From positions 1 to 23,475 of the forward strand of contig JABDKS010000476.1 in the NCBI GenBank assembly GCA_013002105.1: 23,475 bases of DNA. Reading direction: 5' to 3'. Below are positions 16,165-23,475 of this stretch, in pieces; position 1 is the stretch's first letter, and each line of letters opens with the position of its first letter. The translations under genes and the position numbers were made by a program. The notes below the pieces were generated by a model that worked only from the letters and a program-made list of their open reading frames with translations, did not search any database and was not told the origin of the DNA. The stretch comes from Pirellulaceae bacterium. GTDB taxonomy: Bacteria; Planctomycetota; Planctomycetia; Pirellulales; Pirellulaceae.

Positions 16165-17043
16165 ATGAAACGACGTCAATTTCTTGCTGCCTCCGCCGCT
16201 GGGGCTCTCGTGTTGTCACGTCCCCACCAACTTTTCGCGCTCGATGCCGACAACATGTATCGCAAAGAAATCGGCATCCAACTGTACACGCTTCGAAATG
16301 AAATCAATGAGGATGTCGCAGCGACGTTAAAGGCGGTTGCCGACGCTGGCTACCAGCAGGTGGAGTGCTACGGGTTTCCCAACGCCAAGCCGATGATGAA
16401 GGCGGCCGAAGACAACGGGCTGGCCATGAATTCGACGCACTTTGAATGGGACTCGGTCGTCAACCCGGACAAAAAAGGTGTGCAACCGTTTGGCGAGATT
16501 TTGGAAGCCGCCAACGACGCTGGCTTGACTCATTTAGTGATCCCTTACTTGGCCGATGAAAACCGAAAGTCGTTGGATGATTACAAGCAGCTATGTGAAC
16601 GGTGTAATCGCAGCGCCGAAGAAGCCAAGAAAGCTGGCATCCAGCTCTCGTATCACAACCACGCGTTTGAATTCAAACCGATGGACGGCGGAAAAACCGG
16701 TTATGACGTTCTGATCGAAGAGTTTTCGCCGGACATGCATTTCGAGGTCGATGTGTTTTGGATCCAGGTCGGTGGAAAAGATCCGGTCGACTTGATTCGA
16801 AAGCTGAAAGGCCGCGTGTCGCAGTTGCACCTGAAAGACTTGAACAAGTCGGTCAAGACGCCGGAATACGGCAGCATCCCCAAGGAAGCGTTCGAGGAAC
16901 TTGGTGATGGCGTGATCGACATGGAGCCGATCATTGATGTTGCCAAGGAAGCGGGCGTGAAAATTTGTCACGTCGAACAAGATCATTCGCCACACCCGAT
17001 CGAAAGCATTCAGCAGAGCATGGCGTATCTGAAAAAGCTTTGA
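16165..17043 (+). CDS. Tat-exported sugar phosphate isomerase/epimerase-like TIM-barrel protein
   Basis: This 292-residue protein begins with a twin-arginine signal (MKRRQFLAASAAGALVLS), placing it in the periplasm or outer compartment as a folded protein. The rest is a xylose-isomerase-like TIM barrel (AP endonuclease 2 family): IGIQLYTLRNEI at 37-48, VECYGFPN at 67-74, HLVIPY at 123-128, SYHNHAFEF at 162-170, MHFEVDVFWIQVGG at 191-204, QLHLKD at 220-225 and ICHVEQD at 267-273. The acidic and His residues in these strands are likely metal ligands. ATG 16165 is chosen because GGAG (16154-16157) lies 7 nt away and the Tat motif starts there; an earlier in-frame start at 16087 would bury the signal. 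Such paralogues are abundant in planctomycetes; the substrate is unknown. Confidence 0.88.
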   Translation: MKRRQFLAASAAGALVLSRPHQLFALDADNMYRKEIGIQLYTLRNEINEDVAATLKAVADAGYQQVECYGFPNAKPMMKAAEDNGLAMNSTHFEWDSVVNPDKKGVQPFGEILEAANDAGLTHLVIPYLADENRKSLDDYKQLCERCNRSAEEAKKAGIQLSYHNHAFEFKPMDGGKTGYDVLIEEFSPDMHFEVDVFWIQVGGKDPVDLIRKLKGRVSQLHLKDLNKSVKTPEYGSIPKEAFEELGDGVIDMEPIIDVAKEAGVKICHVEQDHSPHPIESIQQSMAYLKKL

Positions 17044-17074
17044 GTGGGGATGCGGGCGATGATTTTTAATCGCG

Positions 17075-17776
17075 TTAATCGATAAGCCGTGCGGCCAAAT
17101 AGGCCGCGGCGGTTTCGATGCGAAAGATTCGTGGTCCCAGTGCAATTGTCTGGTAGTCAGCGTTCGTCGCAGCAGACACCTCGTCCTCGGTCCAGCCACC
17201 TTCGGGGCCAACGATGGCGATGACCGATGCCGATGCATTGTCCTGTTGTGACGCCAATCGGTCGCCGGTCGGATGGGCAATCCATTTCTCTGCTGGCAGG
17301 TCGTTGTCGTCAAGAAACTGTTCCAGCTGAACAGGATCGCTGACGGTCATCAGCAGGTTGCGTTCGCATTGTTTGCAGGATTCAATCACACCTCGGCGCA
17401 GTTTTTTCAGCAGGCTATCGGTCGGCGGACGTTGAGTCCGCTGTGCAACGATCGGCGTCACTTGTTGCACGCCCAATTCAGTTAGCCTCTCGATCAACTC
17501 GCGGGCACGGTCCGGTTTGGGGAGCGCGATTCCAAGATGCAGTTTTGTCGCCGGCTCACGATCGACGACTTCGGCTGGCTTCGCGAGGCAGTGGCATTCG
17601 CGTCGATTGACTTGCGTCACTGTTGCGTCCGCTTGGTGGCCTCGTCCATCAAATAACTCCAGTGCATCATTGGCTTGGGCTCGCATCACGCGCAAGGCGT
17701 GCTGAGCTTCGGTGTCCGAGAGCGAGACGAGACCGCCCTCGGGTGGTAATTCGGGCACGTAGTAGCGTCGCGTCAT
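17075..17776 (-). CDS. rsmE: 16S rRNA (uracil-1498-N3)-methyltransferase RsmE
   Basis: RsmE methylates N3 of U1498 in 16S rRNA using S-adenosylmethionine. The 233-residue protein has an N-terminal PUA-like RNA-binding region (MTRRYYVPEL to about 75) and a C-terminal SPOUT knot domain. Diagnostic motifs are ERLTELGVQQVTPI at 96-109, ESCKQCER at 132-139 (the family S-x-x-Q-[CS]-x-R region), IVGPEGGWTEDEV at 188-200 and LGPRIFRIETA at 213-223; the usual form is L-G-x-R-I-L-R-x-E-T-A. The start at 17776 has no Shine-Dalgarno site, but the N-terminal [KR]-[RK]-Y-[YF]-V pattern fits the family. It stands alone, convergent with the isomerase-like gene and divergent from the ExeA-like gene. Confidence 0.92.
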   Translation of the reverse strand: MTRRYYVPELPPEGGLVSLSDTEAQHALRVMRAQANDALELFDGRGHQADATVTQVNRRECHCLAKPAEVVDREPATKLHLGIALPKPDRARELIERLTELGVQQVTPIVAQRTQRPPTDSLLKKLRRGVIESCKQCERNLLMTVSDPVQLEQFLDDNDLPAEKWIAHPTGDRLASQQDNASASVIAIVGPEGGWTEDEVSAATNADYQTIALGPRIFRIETAAAYLAARLID

Positions 17777-17897
17777 AGCGGGTTAATCGGTCCGAAGGTC
17801 TGATATTTAAGTTGCCGGCACGTTCTGCCGATCAACATTGTTAGCTTGCTTTGACTGTTTTGCTATCACGGATGGACCTCTTCTTGCCTCGGTCAGA

Positions 17898-17903
17898 TAT
17901 AAT
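17898..17903 (+). promoter_or_regulatory. Probable -10 box for the ExeA-like gene
   Basis: A perfect TATAAT lies 33 nt before the ATG at 17937, which would place transcription start near 17910 with a leader of about 27 nt including GAGGT at 17926-17930. No strong -35 was found (TTGACT at 17851-17856 is too far). It lies inside the upstream open extension of the frame, which supports the shorter start. Confidence 0.38.
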
Positions 17904-17936
17904 TTGGGTGATCCCTACTCGCGCCGAGGTCCGCTG

Positions 17937-18704
17937 ATGCAGTACCTTCGTTATTGGTCGCTATCGGAGTCGCCATTTGCCCCGTCAGCGGCGAGATTCT
18001 TTTTTTCAGGATCACCCCAGCGTGATTTGCTGGCCTGGATACAGGATCGGATCATCGGCGGGCAACGTTCGGCCCTGGTTGTCAGCCCGAGTGGACACGG
18101 TGTGACGACATTACTGCGGAATCTGACGCTCAGCACCGGATTTGATGATTGCGCAGCGGCAGTTGTTTACACCAGCGGTCGTCAGCCGAGTGTCGACCAT
18201 GTCTTTGCACAATTGGCAAGCGTGCTGGGAGTTTCGCCGCGCCGGCGTCCGATGGAATCGGTGGTCATGGCAATCGATGATTTGCATCGACAATCACTCC
18301 GCACAGTTTGGCTGGTCGACGAATTAGGGAAACATTCCGCCGATGCGGTTGCGCAGTTGTCACGTCATCGCCTCTCACTGACCACGATCGCTTCGGTCAC
18401 ACCGAGCCTGCAACGCCTTGTTATCAAGAGCTTGGGTGCCCGCATTGCGCGTACCGAATTCAGGTCATTGAATCATGCCGAGACAAAGCAATATGTGGCC
18501 CACTCGTTGCAGGTGGCAGGATGCCGACGGCTGCTATTCAACGAAGCCGCTGTCACCTCGCTCCATCGACACAGTGGGGGACGATTGCGTACGGTCGCTC
18601 ATTTGGCCGAGCACGCGTTGGTGTTGGGAGCCGAGGCTGGTTTGTCGCAAATCACGCCGCGTGAAATGGACATCGTGCAGCGTGAGTCGAAACGTGCCGC
18701 CTGA
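17937..18704 (+). CDS. ExeA-like AAA ATPase lacking the Walker A lysine
   Basis: This 255-residue protein matches the ATPase part of the GspA/ExeA family, known for secretion-associated, peptidoglycan-linked ATPases. It starts MQYLRYWSLSESPFAPS, the family's Y-x-x-x-x-L-x-x-x-P-F opening, then FFFSGSPQRDLLAWI. The Walker A position reads SPSGHGVTTLL (50-60): the invariant Lys is replaced by Val56 while both Thr remain. Walker B WLVDE ends in Asp128-Glu129. LSRHRLSLTTIASVT and a C-terminal helical lid with HSGGRLRTVAHLAEHAL follow. No transmembrane segment or peptidoglycan-binding domain is present, unlike full-length ExeA. ATG 17937 is chosen from GAGGT at 17926-17930 and homology; the frame is open from 17838. 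No secretion genes adjoin it. ATP hydrolysis may be impaired or use another residue. Confidence 0.72.
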   Translation: MQYLRYWSLSESPFAPSAARFFFSGSPQRDLLAWIQDRIIGGQRSALVVSPSGHGVTTLLRNLTLSTGFDDCAAAVVYTSGRQPSVDHVFAQLASVLGVSPRRRPMESVVMAIDDLHRQSLRTVWLVDELGKHSADAVAQLSRHRLSLTTIASVTPSLQRLVIKSLGARIARTEFRSLNHAETKQYVAHSLQVAGCRRLLFNEAAVTSLHRHSGGRLRTVAHLAEHALVLGAEAGLSQITPREMDIVQRESKRAA

Positions 18705-18722
18705 TCCGGTCGATTGCGAAAG

Positions 18723-20048
18723 CTATTTCGCCTCGATCCTGTAGAGCGCTTCGGCGGTCCGCAAGATCAGTGCGTTGTCGACCACCGCCGGCGACGCCAT
18801 GATTTGCCCTTCCAGTTGGTTCTCTGCAACGATCTTGCCTTCGGGGCCTGGTTTGATGACGGTGACGGTGCCCTCGTGGGAACCGAGGTAAATGTAGCCG
18901 CCAACCATCAAAGGCGACGCGGAGAATTTACCACCGATTCGCTTCTTCCAGACTTCGTCGCCGGTCGTGGCGTCGATGCAACTTGCAATTCCGCTGTCTT
19001 CGACCACATAAACCATTCCATCGTGAACCAGTGGGGATGGTTTGGCTGGAATGCTCTTCAGCGATTGCCATTTGACGTGCGTGTCCGAGACGTCGCCGCT
19101 ACCTTCGACATCAACGGCCCACAGTTCCGGTTTTCCAAATCCGGTCGAAAAGTAGACGACTCCATCGGCAAAGACCGGACGTGGCACCACCGAAAAGCCC
19201 TTGCCATGCCGTACACGCCAGATCTCTTTGCCGGTTGCCGGTTCGTAAGCAATCATCCATTGCGACGCCATGCAAATCAATTGTTCCCGGCCTTGCTTGT
19301 CGGTGATTGCGATGGGAGTGCAGTAGGCTTTCTTTTGGTCCCCGGTGGGTGCGTCCATTTCAGGTCGATCGGTTTCCCACACAGTTTCGCCTGTCGTTTT
19401 GTTCAGAGCCGCTACGTACTGTCGTTCGACGCCATCTTGGATCAGAATCAAAAGCTCTTTGTAGACAAACGGCGAACTGCCTGGGCCAACTGAGTGGACC
19501 AACGGAAGTTGACGTTGCCATTGGATGGATCCTGAAGCACGATCCAAGCAGAACGTGCCGTACGTTCCGAAGTGGCAATAGATGCTGTCACCATCAATCA
19601 CAGGAGTGGGCGATGCGTAACTATTGAGCGAGTGGATAGCGTCCGGTTCCGTGACGGTGGTCAGGTCGATCGTTTTTTGAACGTCGCCGGATTTCAGATC
19701 GATGCTGATCAATTTCAACTCGATTTGCTTAGCCACTTGCAACTGTTTGAATTTCTTTGCTTCGATGCCCTGTTTGGTCATCATCGCGATTTTCTCTTCT
19801 TCGGTTGGGAAAACTTCGATCGCGGTGGTAACCCAAATCACATTGTCTGCGACCACGGGGGATGACCAGGCACGGCCCGGCAATTCGGTCTTCCAAGTGA
19901 CATTTTTTGATTCGTCAAAGTGAATCGGTACGTTTTGACCGAGTACTTTTCCGTCACCGCTTGGACCGCGGAATTGCGGCCACGTGTCAGCGGTGACGGT
20001 GGTGCAGCATGCAATTGCGGCCAGTACAGTCAATGGAAAATGTCGCAT
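18723..20048 (-). CDS. Secreted PQQ-type beta-propeller repeat protein (second of two)
   Basis: This 441-residue protein starts at ATG 20048 with a signal peptide (MRHFPLTVLAAIACCTTVTA); the open frame reaches a TTG three codons upstream, which I do not prefer. The mature chain begins DTWPQFRGPSGDGK, the same opening block as the propeller at 14684-15934. Blade repeats follow: CLDRASGSIQWQRQ, ALNKTTGETVWETD, AYEPATGKEIWRVR, CIDATTGDEVWKKR, with A-S-P-[AL] strands between. A charged insert at about 85-110 (EEEKIAMMTKQGIEAKKFKQ) is absent from the first copy. It is convergent with the ExeA-like gene (18 nt apart) and downstream of deoC. The two propellers are paralogues. No catalytic residues are recognisable; a periplasmic binding or scaffold role is inferred. 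Confidence 0.82.
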   Translation of the reverse strand: MRHFPLTVLAAIACCTTVTADTWPQFRGPSGDGKVLGQNVPIHFDESKNVTWKTELPGRAWSSPVVADNVIWVTTAIEVFPTEEEKIAMMTKQGIEAKKFKQLQVAKQIELKLISIDLKSGDVQKTIDLTTVTEPDAIHSLNSYASPTPVIDGDSIYCHFGTYGTFCLDRASGSIQWQRQLPLVHSVGPGSSPFVYKELLILIQDGVERQYVAALNKTTGETVWETDRPEMDAPTGDQKKAYCTPIAITDKQGREQLICMASQWMIAYEPATGKEIWRVRHGKGFSVVPRPVFADGVVYFSTGFGKPELWAVDVEGSGDVSDTHVKWQSLKSIPAKPSPLVHDGMVYVVEDSGIASCIDATTGDEVWKKRIGGKFSASPLMVGGYIYLGSHEGTVTVIKPGPEGKIVAENQLEGQIMASPAVVDNALILRTAEALYRIEAK

Positions 20049-20127
20049 GAGAATCAAACTGTGGGTGGGATGAAGGAGGGAGTGTGTAGCGAGGCACAGA
20101 TATTGTAACTCGATCCGGGCGGACTTT

Positions 20128-20153
20128 GAAAAGACCCCCGCAGCGTGTTGCGG
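20128..20153 (-). terminator. Probable intrinsic terminator after deoC
   Basis: On the minus strand, 18 nt after the deoC stop, CCGCA and TGCGG form a 5-bp stem with a 6-nt loop (20138-20153). It is followed by GGG and the T-rich TCTTTTC (20134-20128). The short stem makes it modest, but position and the T run fit. It would separate deoC from the downstream PQQ-propeller gene. Confidence 0.4.
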
Positions 20154-20171
20154 ATCGCGGTCGATGGGGAC

Positions 20172-20897
20172 TCAGTAGCTGGTGGTCGACGAATCGTTGG
20201 TGACATCGATCGGTGGTAGTCCCATTTGCTCCCGGGCGGGATCCAAGATCGCGGAGGTGGCACTAGCACCCACGCGAGTCACCCCCATTTCTTTAACGGC
20301 GATCAGCTTTTCCAGATCACGGACGCCACCCGCTGCTTTGACTTGCGTTGGCTCGGTGGCGTGATCAAGCATCAATTGCAGGTCTTCGATGGTCGCACCA
20401 CCGGTTCCAAAACCAGTGGATGTTTTGACCCAGTCGGCTCCAGCGGCACAGGAAATCTCGCACAGTTTCTTCTTGTGGTCGTCTTGCAGGTAGCAATTTT
20501 CGAAGATCACTTTCACTCTCCGCTCGCTGGTGTGGGCCAAATGGACGATCGCTTTGATCTCGTCCCGTACATAGTCCCAACGCTCGCTCAGCACACAGGA
20601 GATATTGACGACCATATCCAGTTCGATCGCGCCATCCAGGATTGCTTGTTTGGATTCGGCGAGCTTGGTGCTGGTCGTCTGCCCGCCGTGTGGAAATCCG
20701 ATGACCGTGCTGGGTAAGACGGTGGTGCTGGTGAGGATTTCTGCACAGCGTTGCACGTAGTAGGGCATGATGCAAATGCTTGCGACATCATAGGCAGCGG
20801 CCATCTTGCAGCCTGCTTCCAGAGCGTCGGCGTTCAGCGTTGGCGACAGCAACGCGTGGTCGATCATTTTGGAGAGATCGTTGTAGGAGTATTCCAT
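20172..20897 (-). CDS. deoC: Deoxyribose-phosphate aldolase
   Basis: DeoC cleaves 2-deoxyribose 5-phosphate to glyceraldehyde 3-phosphate and acetaldehyde in deoxynucleoside salvage. The 241-residue protein has the class I aldolase layout: MIDHALLSPT at 11-20, SICIMPYYV at 40-48, VIGFPHGGQTTSTK at 65-78, and ELDMVVN with Asp94. Next is KVIFENCYL at 129-137. The Schiff-base Lys158 is in WVKTSTGF and the activating Lys187 is in VKAAGGVRD. GASATSAIL follows near the C-terminus as part of the phosphate site. The C-terminal tail after about 220 is Ser/Thr-rich and does not end in the usual Tyr-containing form I would expect for E. coli, although a final Tyr is present. The start lacks a clear Shine-Dalgarno site. 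It lies 66 nt downstream of the Bfd-like gene, so co-transcription is possible. Confidence 0.93.
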   Translation of the reverse strand: MEYSYNDLSKMIDHALLSPTLNADALEAGCKMAAAYDVASICIMPYYVQRCAEILTSTTVLPSTVIGFPHGGQTTSTKLAESKQAILDGAIELDMVVNISCVLSERWDYVRDEIKAIVHLAHTSERRVKVIFENCYLQDDHKKKLCEISCAAGADWVKTSTGFGTGGATIEDLQLMLDHATEPTQVKAAGGVRDLEKLIAVKEMGVTRVGASATSAILDPAREQMGLPPIDVTNDSSTTSY

Positions 20898-20963
20898 TAT
20901 TGGATCAGTTTTGTGGGGGGAGAAGGTATTGCTTTGGGAATTTGATGACCGCGTGATGTCGGC

Positions 20964-21212
20964 TCAGGAAAGTTTGTCGCGATAAACTTTACGCTGCGCC
21001 GCATAACTTTCCGCATCTGGTAATTCAGCTTGTTGGGGATCGGCCTCGTTCATCAGCCGCTCCAGAAAAGGTCGGCACCAACCGCAGCCAGTTCCGGCAC
21101 CGTAGCACTCGGACAACTGACTGGTGACCTTCGGCTTCTCTGCACGGATAAACTGCACCACCTTGCGGCGCGACACGTGAAAACACAAACAGAGGTCGTC
21201 ATCGTCATTCAT
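20964..21212 (-). CDS. Bfd-like [2Fe-2S] ferredoxin-type protein
   Basis: This 82-residue protein shows the BFD-like [2Fe-2S] cysteine pattern: Cys8 and Cys10 in LCLCFHVS, and Cys43 and Cys46 in GTGCGWCRP, with an extra Cys36. Bacterioferritin-associated ferredoxin passes electrons to bacterioferritin to release iron, and the same domain occurs in nitrite reductase and NifU. Here it has a C-terminal tail of about 30 residues rich in charged residues (SYAAQRKVYRDKLS) not typical of minimal Bfd. I chose ATG 21212 because GGAG lies 6 nt upstream; an in-frame ATG at 21224 is possible. The start overlaps the end of the upstream M20 peptidase by 8 nt, so the two are translationally linked. No bacterioferritin gene is present in the window, so its partner is unknown. 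Confidence 0.8.
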   Translation of the reverse strand: MNDDDDLCLCFHVSRRKVVQFIRAEKPKVTSQLSECYGAGTGCGWCRPFLERLMNEADPQQAELPDAESYAAQRKVYRDKLS

Positions 21213-22395
21213 TGCCCGCTCCATCGGTGATCAACCAAGTGGCCAATCGGCATGCATCCAGGTAATCGTTGATATCCAGGCGTTCGTCCGCGGTATGAAT
21301 GTTGCGTTGTCCGCAACCCAGCGTGACCGCTTCGATTCCATGGAGAAACAACCAGTTGGCATCCAAACCGCCGTTGGCGACTTCGGTATACGGCTCGCGA
21401 CCGACGAGGGCAATGGCCTGCTGGGCCGCGGCGATCGACGGATGGTCTTCGGGCAACCGAAACGCTTCGTAGTCGACGTTGGACGAAAACTCCACGGAAC
21501 CACATCTGCCTTCGTCGTTTTGTACGTCAGCAGCCGCCTTTTCAAACGCTTCGCGAATTTTCTCTACGATCTTCGTTCGCATCGCCGCGTCGTGACTTCT
21601 CGCTTCGGCACGCAGTTGAACCTCGGGTGTGACCACATTGGTGGCTTCGCCGCCGTTAATCACGCCGACGTTGGCTGTGCCAACACCACCGTCCTGGCGA
21701 ACCTTGCCCAGCCAACCCATGGCGTCCAAGTCGGCGATGGCCCGTGCGGCCATCACGATTGCGCTGGCTCCTTTTTCGGGGGCAACGCCCGCATGGGCTG
21801 GGATTCCGGTCAGGCGGATCGTCATCCGTTCTCCGCCGATCGCTCCGTGGGTGATTTTTTCGATTGTGCCGCCATCAAAATTAAAGGCGCGATCGACTTT
21901 GCCGACCAATTGAACATCCAGGTTGCGTGCGCCCTCGAGTCCAATTTCTTCTTGGACAAAGAAGCCCAGCACGGCGGGCGGGAAATTTTCGTCGCCGCGT
22001 TGCAATCGTTCCACCACCGCGGTCAAAATCGCGGCGCATCCACTGCGGTCGTCCGCACCCAATCCGGTTGCAACGCTGCTGGTGACTTCGTCACCCTGAA
22101 CGACCGGCTTGGCACCCACGCAGATGGGGACGGTGTCCATGTGGGCCGAAAGTAATGTACGCGGTCCTTTGCCGTTGCCCGGCAGCGTCACGATCATGTT
22201 ACCGCAGTTGCCCTCGAGTCGTGTACGCGTCTGGGCACCGTCAAATTGGATCTGTGCAGCGTCGACTCCGGCGTCGACGAGCGACTGTTGAATTGCTGCA
22301 GCAACCGCTGCTTCGTCTCCGCTTCGGCCCGGAATTTCCGTGATCGAGAGAAAACGGCTCAATGCGGTCTCTTTGTTGACTTCGTTAGCGGGCAT
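21205..22395 (-). CDS. M20 family metallopeptidase, peptidase T-like
   Basis: This 396-residue zinc peptidase has the complete M20 catalytic set: His85 and Asp87 in LLSAHMDTVP, Asp115 in GLGADDRSG, the catalytic/ligand pair Glu149-Glu150 in FFVQEEIGLEGA, the FNFDGG segment, a dimerisation-domain His in GIPAHAGVAPEKGA, and the last ligand His in QRNIHTADE. This resembles the tripeptidase PepT branch. I place the start at ATG 22395, giving MPANEVNKETALSRFLSITEIPGRSGDE, where homology begins; a GTG at 22470 with an AAGGGG site would add 25 residues and cannot be excluded. The last codons overlap the Bfd-like gene by 8 nt. It is divergent from rlmN. It probably acts in peptide turnover in the cytoplasm; the real substrate is unknown. 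Confidence 0.87.
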   Translation of the reverse strand: MPANEVNKETALSRFLSITEIPGRSGDEAAVAAAIQQSLVDAGVDAAQIQFDGAQTRTRLEGNCGNMIVTLPGNGKGPRTLLSAHMDTVPICVGAKPVVQGDEVTSSVATGLGADDRSGCAAILTAVVERLQRGDENFPPAVLGFFVQEEIGLEGARNLDVQLVGKVDRAFNFDGGTIEKITHGAIGGERMTIRLTGIPAHAGVAPEKGASAIVMAARAIADLDAMGWLGKVRQDGGVGTANVGVINGGEATNVVTPEVQLRAEARSHDAAMRTKIVEKIREAFEKAAADVQNDEGRCGSVEFSSNVDYEAFRLPEDHPSIAAAQQAIALVGREPYTEVANGGLDANWLFLHGIEAVTLGCGQRNIHTADERLDINDYLDACRLATWLITDGAGNE

Positions 22396-22521
22396 TCTGC
22401 GGTTACACTTTCTAGCTTCCCCTGCGACTCGCCTCGCAAGGTGGGACGGTGACAGCCGAGTGATCGTCACGCGACCCCTTTAAATTAACGCATTGCTTCC
22501 CTTTTGCCGACTCGAGCGTTC

Positions 22522-23475
22522 GTGAACCTGCCCGTCGTTGATACAAATTCCCGCGAAAATCTGGCTTCCGAGCCCGGATCGCGACGTCATCTGTTGGATG
22601 TCGATACGGGCGGTTTGAAGCGATGGTTGCGAGAGAATGACCAACCAGCGTTTCGCGCCAAGCAGATTCTCCAGTGGGTTTATCAGCAGCGCGTGACGGA
22701 CTTTCAGCAAATGACCAATCTGCCGCAAGCCCTGCGAGATTCATTGCAGCAGTCGTTTGTCGTTTTTGTGGCCAGCGAATCAGAATCGGTCGCGTCATCC
22801 GACGGAACCGAAAAATTATTGGTGCGGCTACCGGACGGAGGTGAAGTCGAATGCGTATTGCTGCGTGATGGTGTTCGTCGCAGCATTTGTGTCAGCAGCC
22901 AAGTGGGTTGCGCGATGGGCTGCGTTTTTTGTGCCAGTGGTTTGGATGGCGTCGATCGTAATTTGACGCGGGGCGAAATTCTGGAGCAGATGCTTCGTCT
23001 GCAAGCTCGCTTGGCCGATGGCGAACGGCTCAGCCACATCGTCATGATGGGAATGGGCGAACCATTGGCGAATCTTGATTCTGTTCTGGGGGCCCTATCG
23101 GTTGCCAAGGATGCCGAAGGTTTGGGGATCAGCCCTCGGCGAATCACGATTAGCACGGTTGGGTTACCACCGGCGATCGATCGCTTGGGTAAAAGCGGTG
23201 TGCCATACAACTTGGCCGTCAGTCTGCACGCTCCTAACAATGCGCTGCGCAGCGAACTGGTGCCGGTCAATCGCAAGATCGGAATTGACGCGGTGTTGGA
23301 TGCAGCCGATCGGTACTTTGACGCAAACGGTCGACGTTTGACATTTGAGTACGTCTTGCTGGGTGGGATCAATGACTCGGCTGAACATGCTCGCGAACTG
23401 GTCGGGATACTTCGGCACCGAACGGTGATGCTGAACGTGATTCCGTACAACCCGGTTCAGGGACTGCCCTATGAG
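22522..23475 (+). CDS. rlmN: 23S rRNA (adenine-2503-C2)-methyltransferase RlmN, N-terminal part (cut by window end)
   Basis: RlmN is a radical-SAM enzyme that methylates C2 of A2503 in 23S rRNA and A37 of some tRNAs. From GTG 22522 the frame runs 318 codons to the window end without a stop. Visible motifs are FRAKQILQWVYQQ near the N-terminus, ECVLLRDGVRRSICVSSQVG, the radical-SAM CxxxCxxC cluster with Cys130, Cys134 and Cys137 (GCAMGCVFCASG), LSHIVMMGMGEPLANLD, ISTVGLPPAI, NLAVSLHAPNN, and LNVIPYNPVQGLPYE at the edge. The C-terminal part with the methyl-accepting Cys lies beyond the window. An in-frame stop at 22486-22488 limits the start; only ATT, TTG and the GTG remain, and GTG gives the usual short N-terminus. 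It has no strong Shine-Dalgarno site. Confidence 0.93.
   Translation, partial: MNLPVVDTNSRENLASEPGSRRHLLDVDTGGLKRWLRENDQPAFRAKQILQWVYQQRVTDFQQMTNLPQALRDSLQQSFVVFVASESESVASSDGTEKLLVRLPDGGEVECVLLRDGVRRSICVSSQVGCAMGCVFCASGLDGVDRNLTRGEILEQMLRLQARLADGERLSHIVMMGMGEPLANLDSVLGALSVAKDAEGLGISPRRITISTVGLPPAIDRLGKSGVPYNLAVSLHAPNNALRSELVPVNRKIGIDAVLDAADRYFDANGRRLTFEYVLLGGINDSAEHARELVGILRHRTVMLNVIPYNPVQGLPYE

Noticed and set aside
17044..17074. GCGAT...ATCGC around a T-rich loop between the isomerase-like gene and rsmE
   Set aside because: It is a 5-bp stem with an 8-nt loop and the Ts are inside the loop, so a bidirectional terminator is not convincing.
20226..20717. 163-codon plus-strand frame opposite deoC
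   Set aside because: It is antisense to the DeoC active-site region and has no family features.
21295..22155. 286-codon plus-strand open frame opposite the M20 peptidase
   Set aside because: It is the antisense shadow of a gene with a complete catalytic motif set; its translation is His/Arg-rich and matches nothing I recognise.

Overview
The window looks like a planctomycete chromosome, most likely a Rhodopirellula-type member of the Pirellulales. Three things point there. Two secreted PQQ-type beta-propellers open with the W-x-Q-[FY]-R-G block common in that phylum. A Tat-exported sugar-phosphate isomerase-like protein and secreted repeat proteins lie among housekeeping genes. Many genes also lack a clear Shine-Dalgarno site. 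This assignment rests on gene style, not on a database match. I saw no rRNA, tRNA, CRISPR array, insertion sequence or phage gene.

Left part (1-9493): acyl-CoA catabolism. On the + strand come the last 39 codons of a methylcrotonyl-CoA-carboxylase-type beta subunit, an AtuA/DUF1446 protein, a methylglutaconyl-CoA-hydratase-type crotonase, a 42-codon mini-ORF and a VLCAD/ACAD9-type acyl-CoA dehydrogenase. This resembles a leucine/isovalerate (Liu) or acyclic-terpene (Atu) operon. After a secreted trypsin-like protease (4958-5722), a minus-strand pair (ACSF2-like acyl-CoA synthetase, then HSD17B10-like dehydrogenase) is divergent from a thiolase. Synthetase, dehydrogenase, hydratase, hydroxyacyl-CoA dehydrogenase and thiolase together could supply an almost complete beta-oxidation or branched-chain acyl-CoA route.

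Middle part (9534-14519, minus strand): a 5-oxoprolinase operon pxpB-pxpA-pxpC. It is joined by a 4-nt ATGA overlap to an upstream gene for a secreted protein with two copies of a sugar-binding-like module. A second secreted protein of unknown function (coiled coil plus beta-repeat) lies before it.

Right part (14684-23475): a PQQ-propeller divergent from a Tat-exported TIM-barrel isomerase-like protein; the rRNA methyltransferase gene rsmE; a small ExeA-like AAA protein whose P-loop lacks its lysine; a second PQQ-propeller; deoC; a Bfd-like [2Fe-2S] protein overlapping an M20 (PepT-like) peptidase; and the first 318 codons of rlmN, cut by the window end.

Most of the window is ordinary chromosome. 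The best leads are the mini-ORF coupled to the acyl-CoA dehydrogenase, the secreted module protein fused by overlap to pxpBAC, the lysine-less ExeA-like ATPase, the M20-Bfd overlap, and the AtuA protein in a carboxylase cluster.
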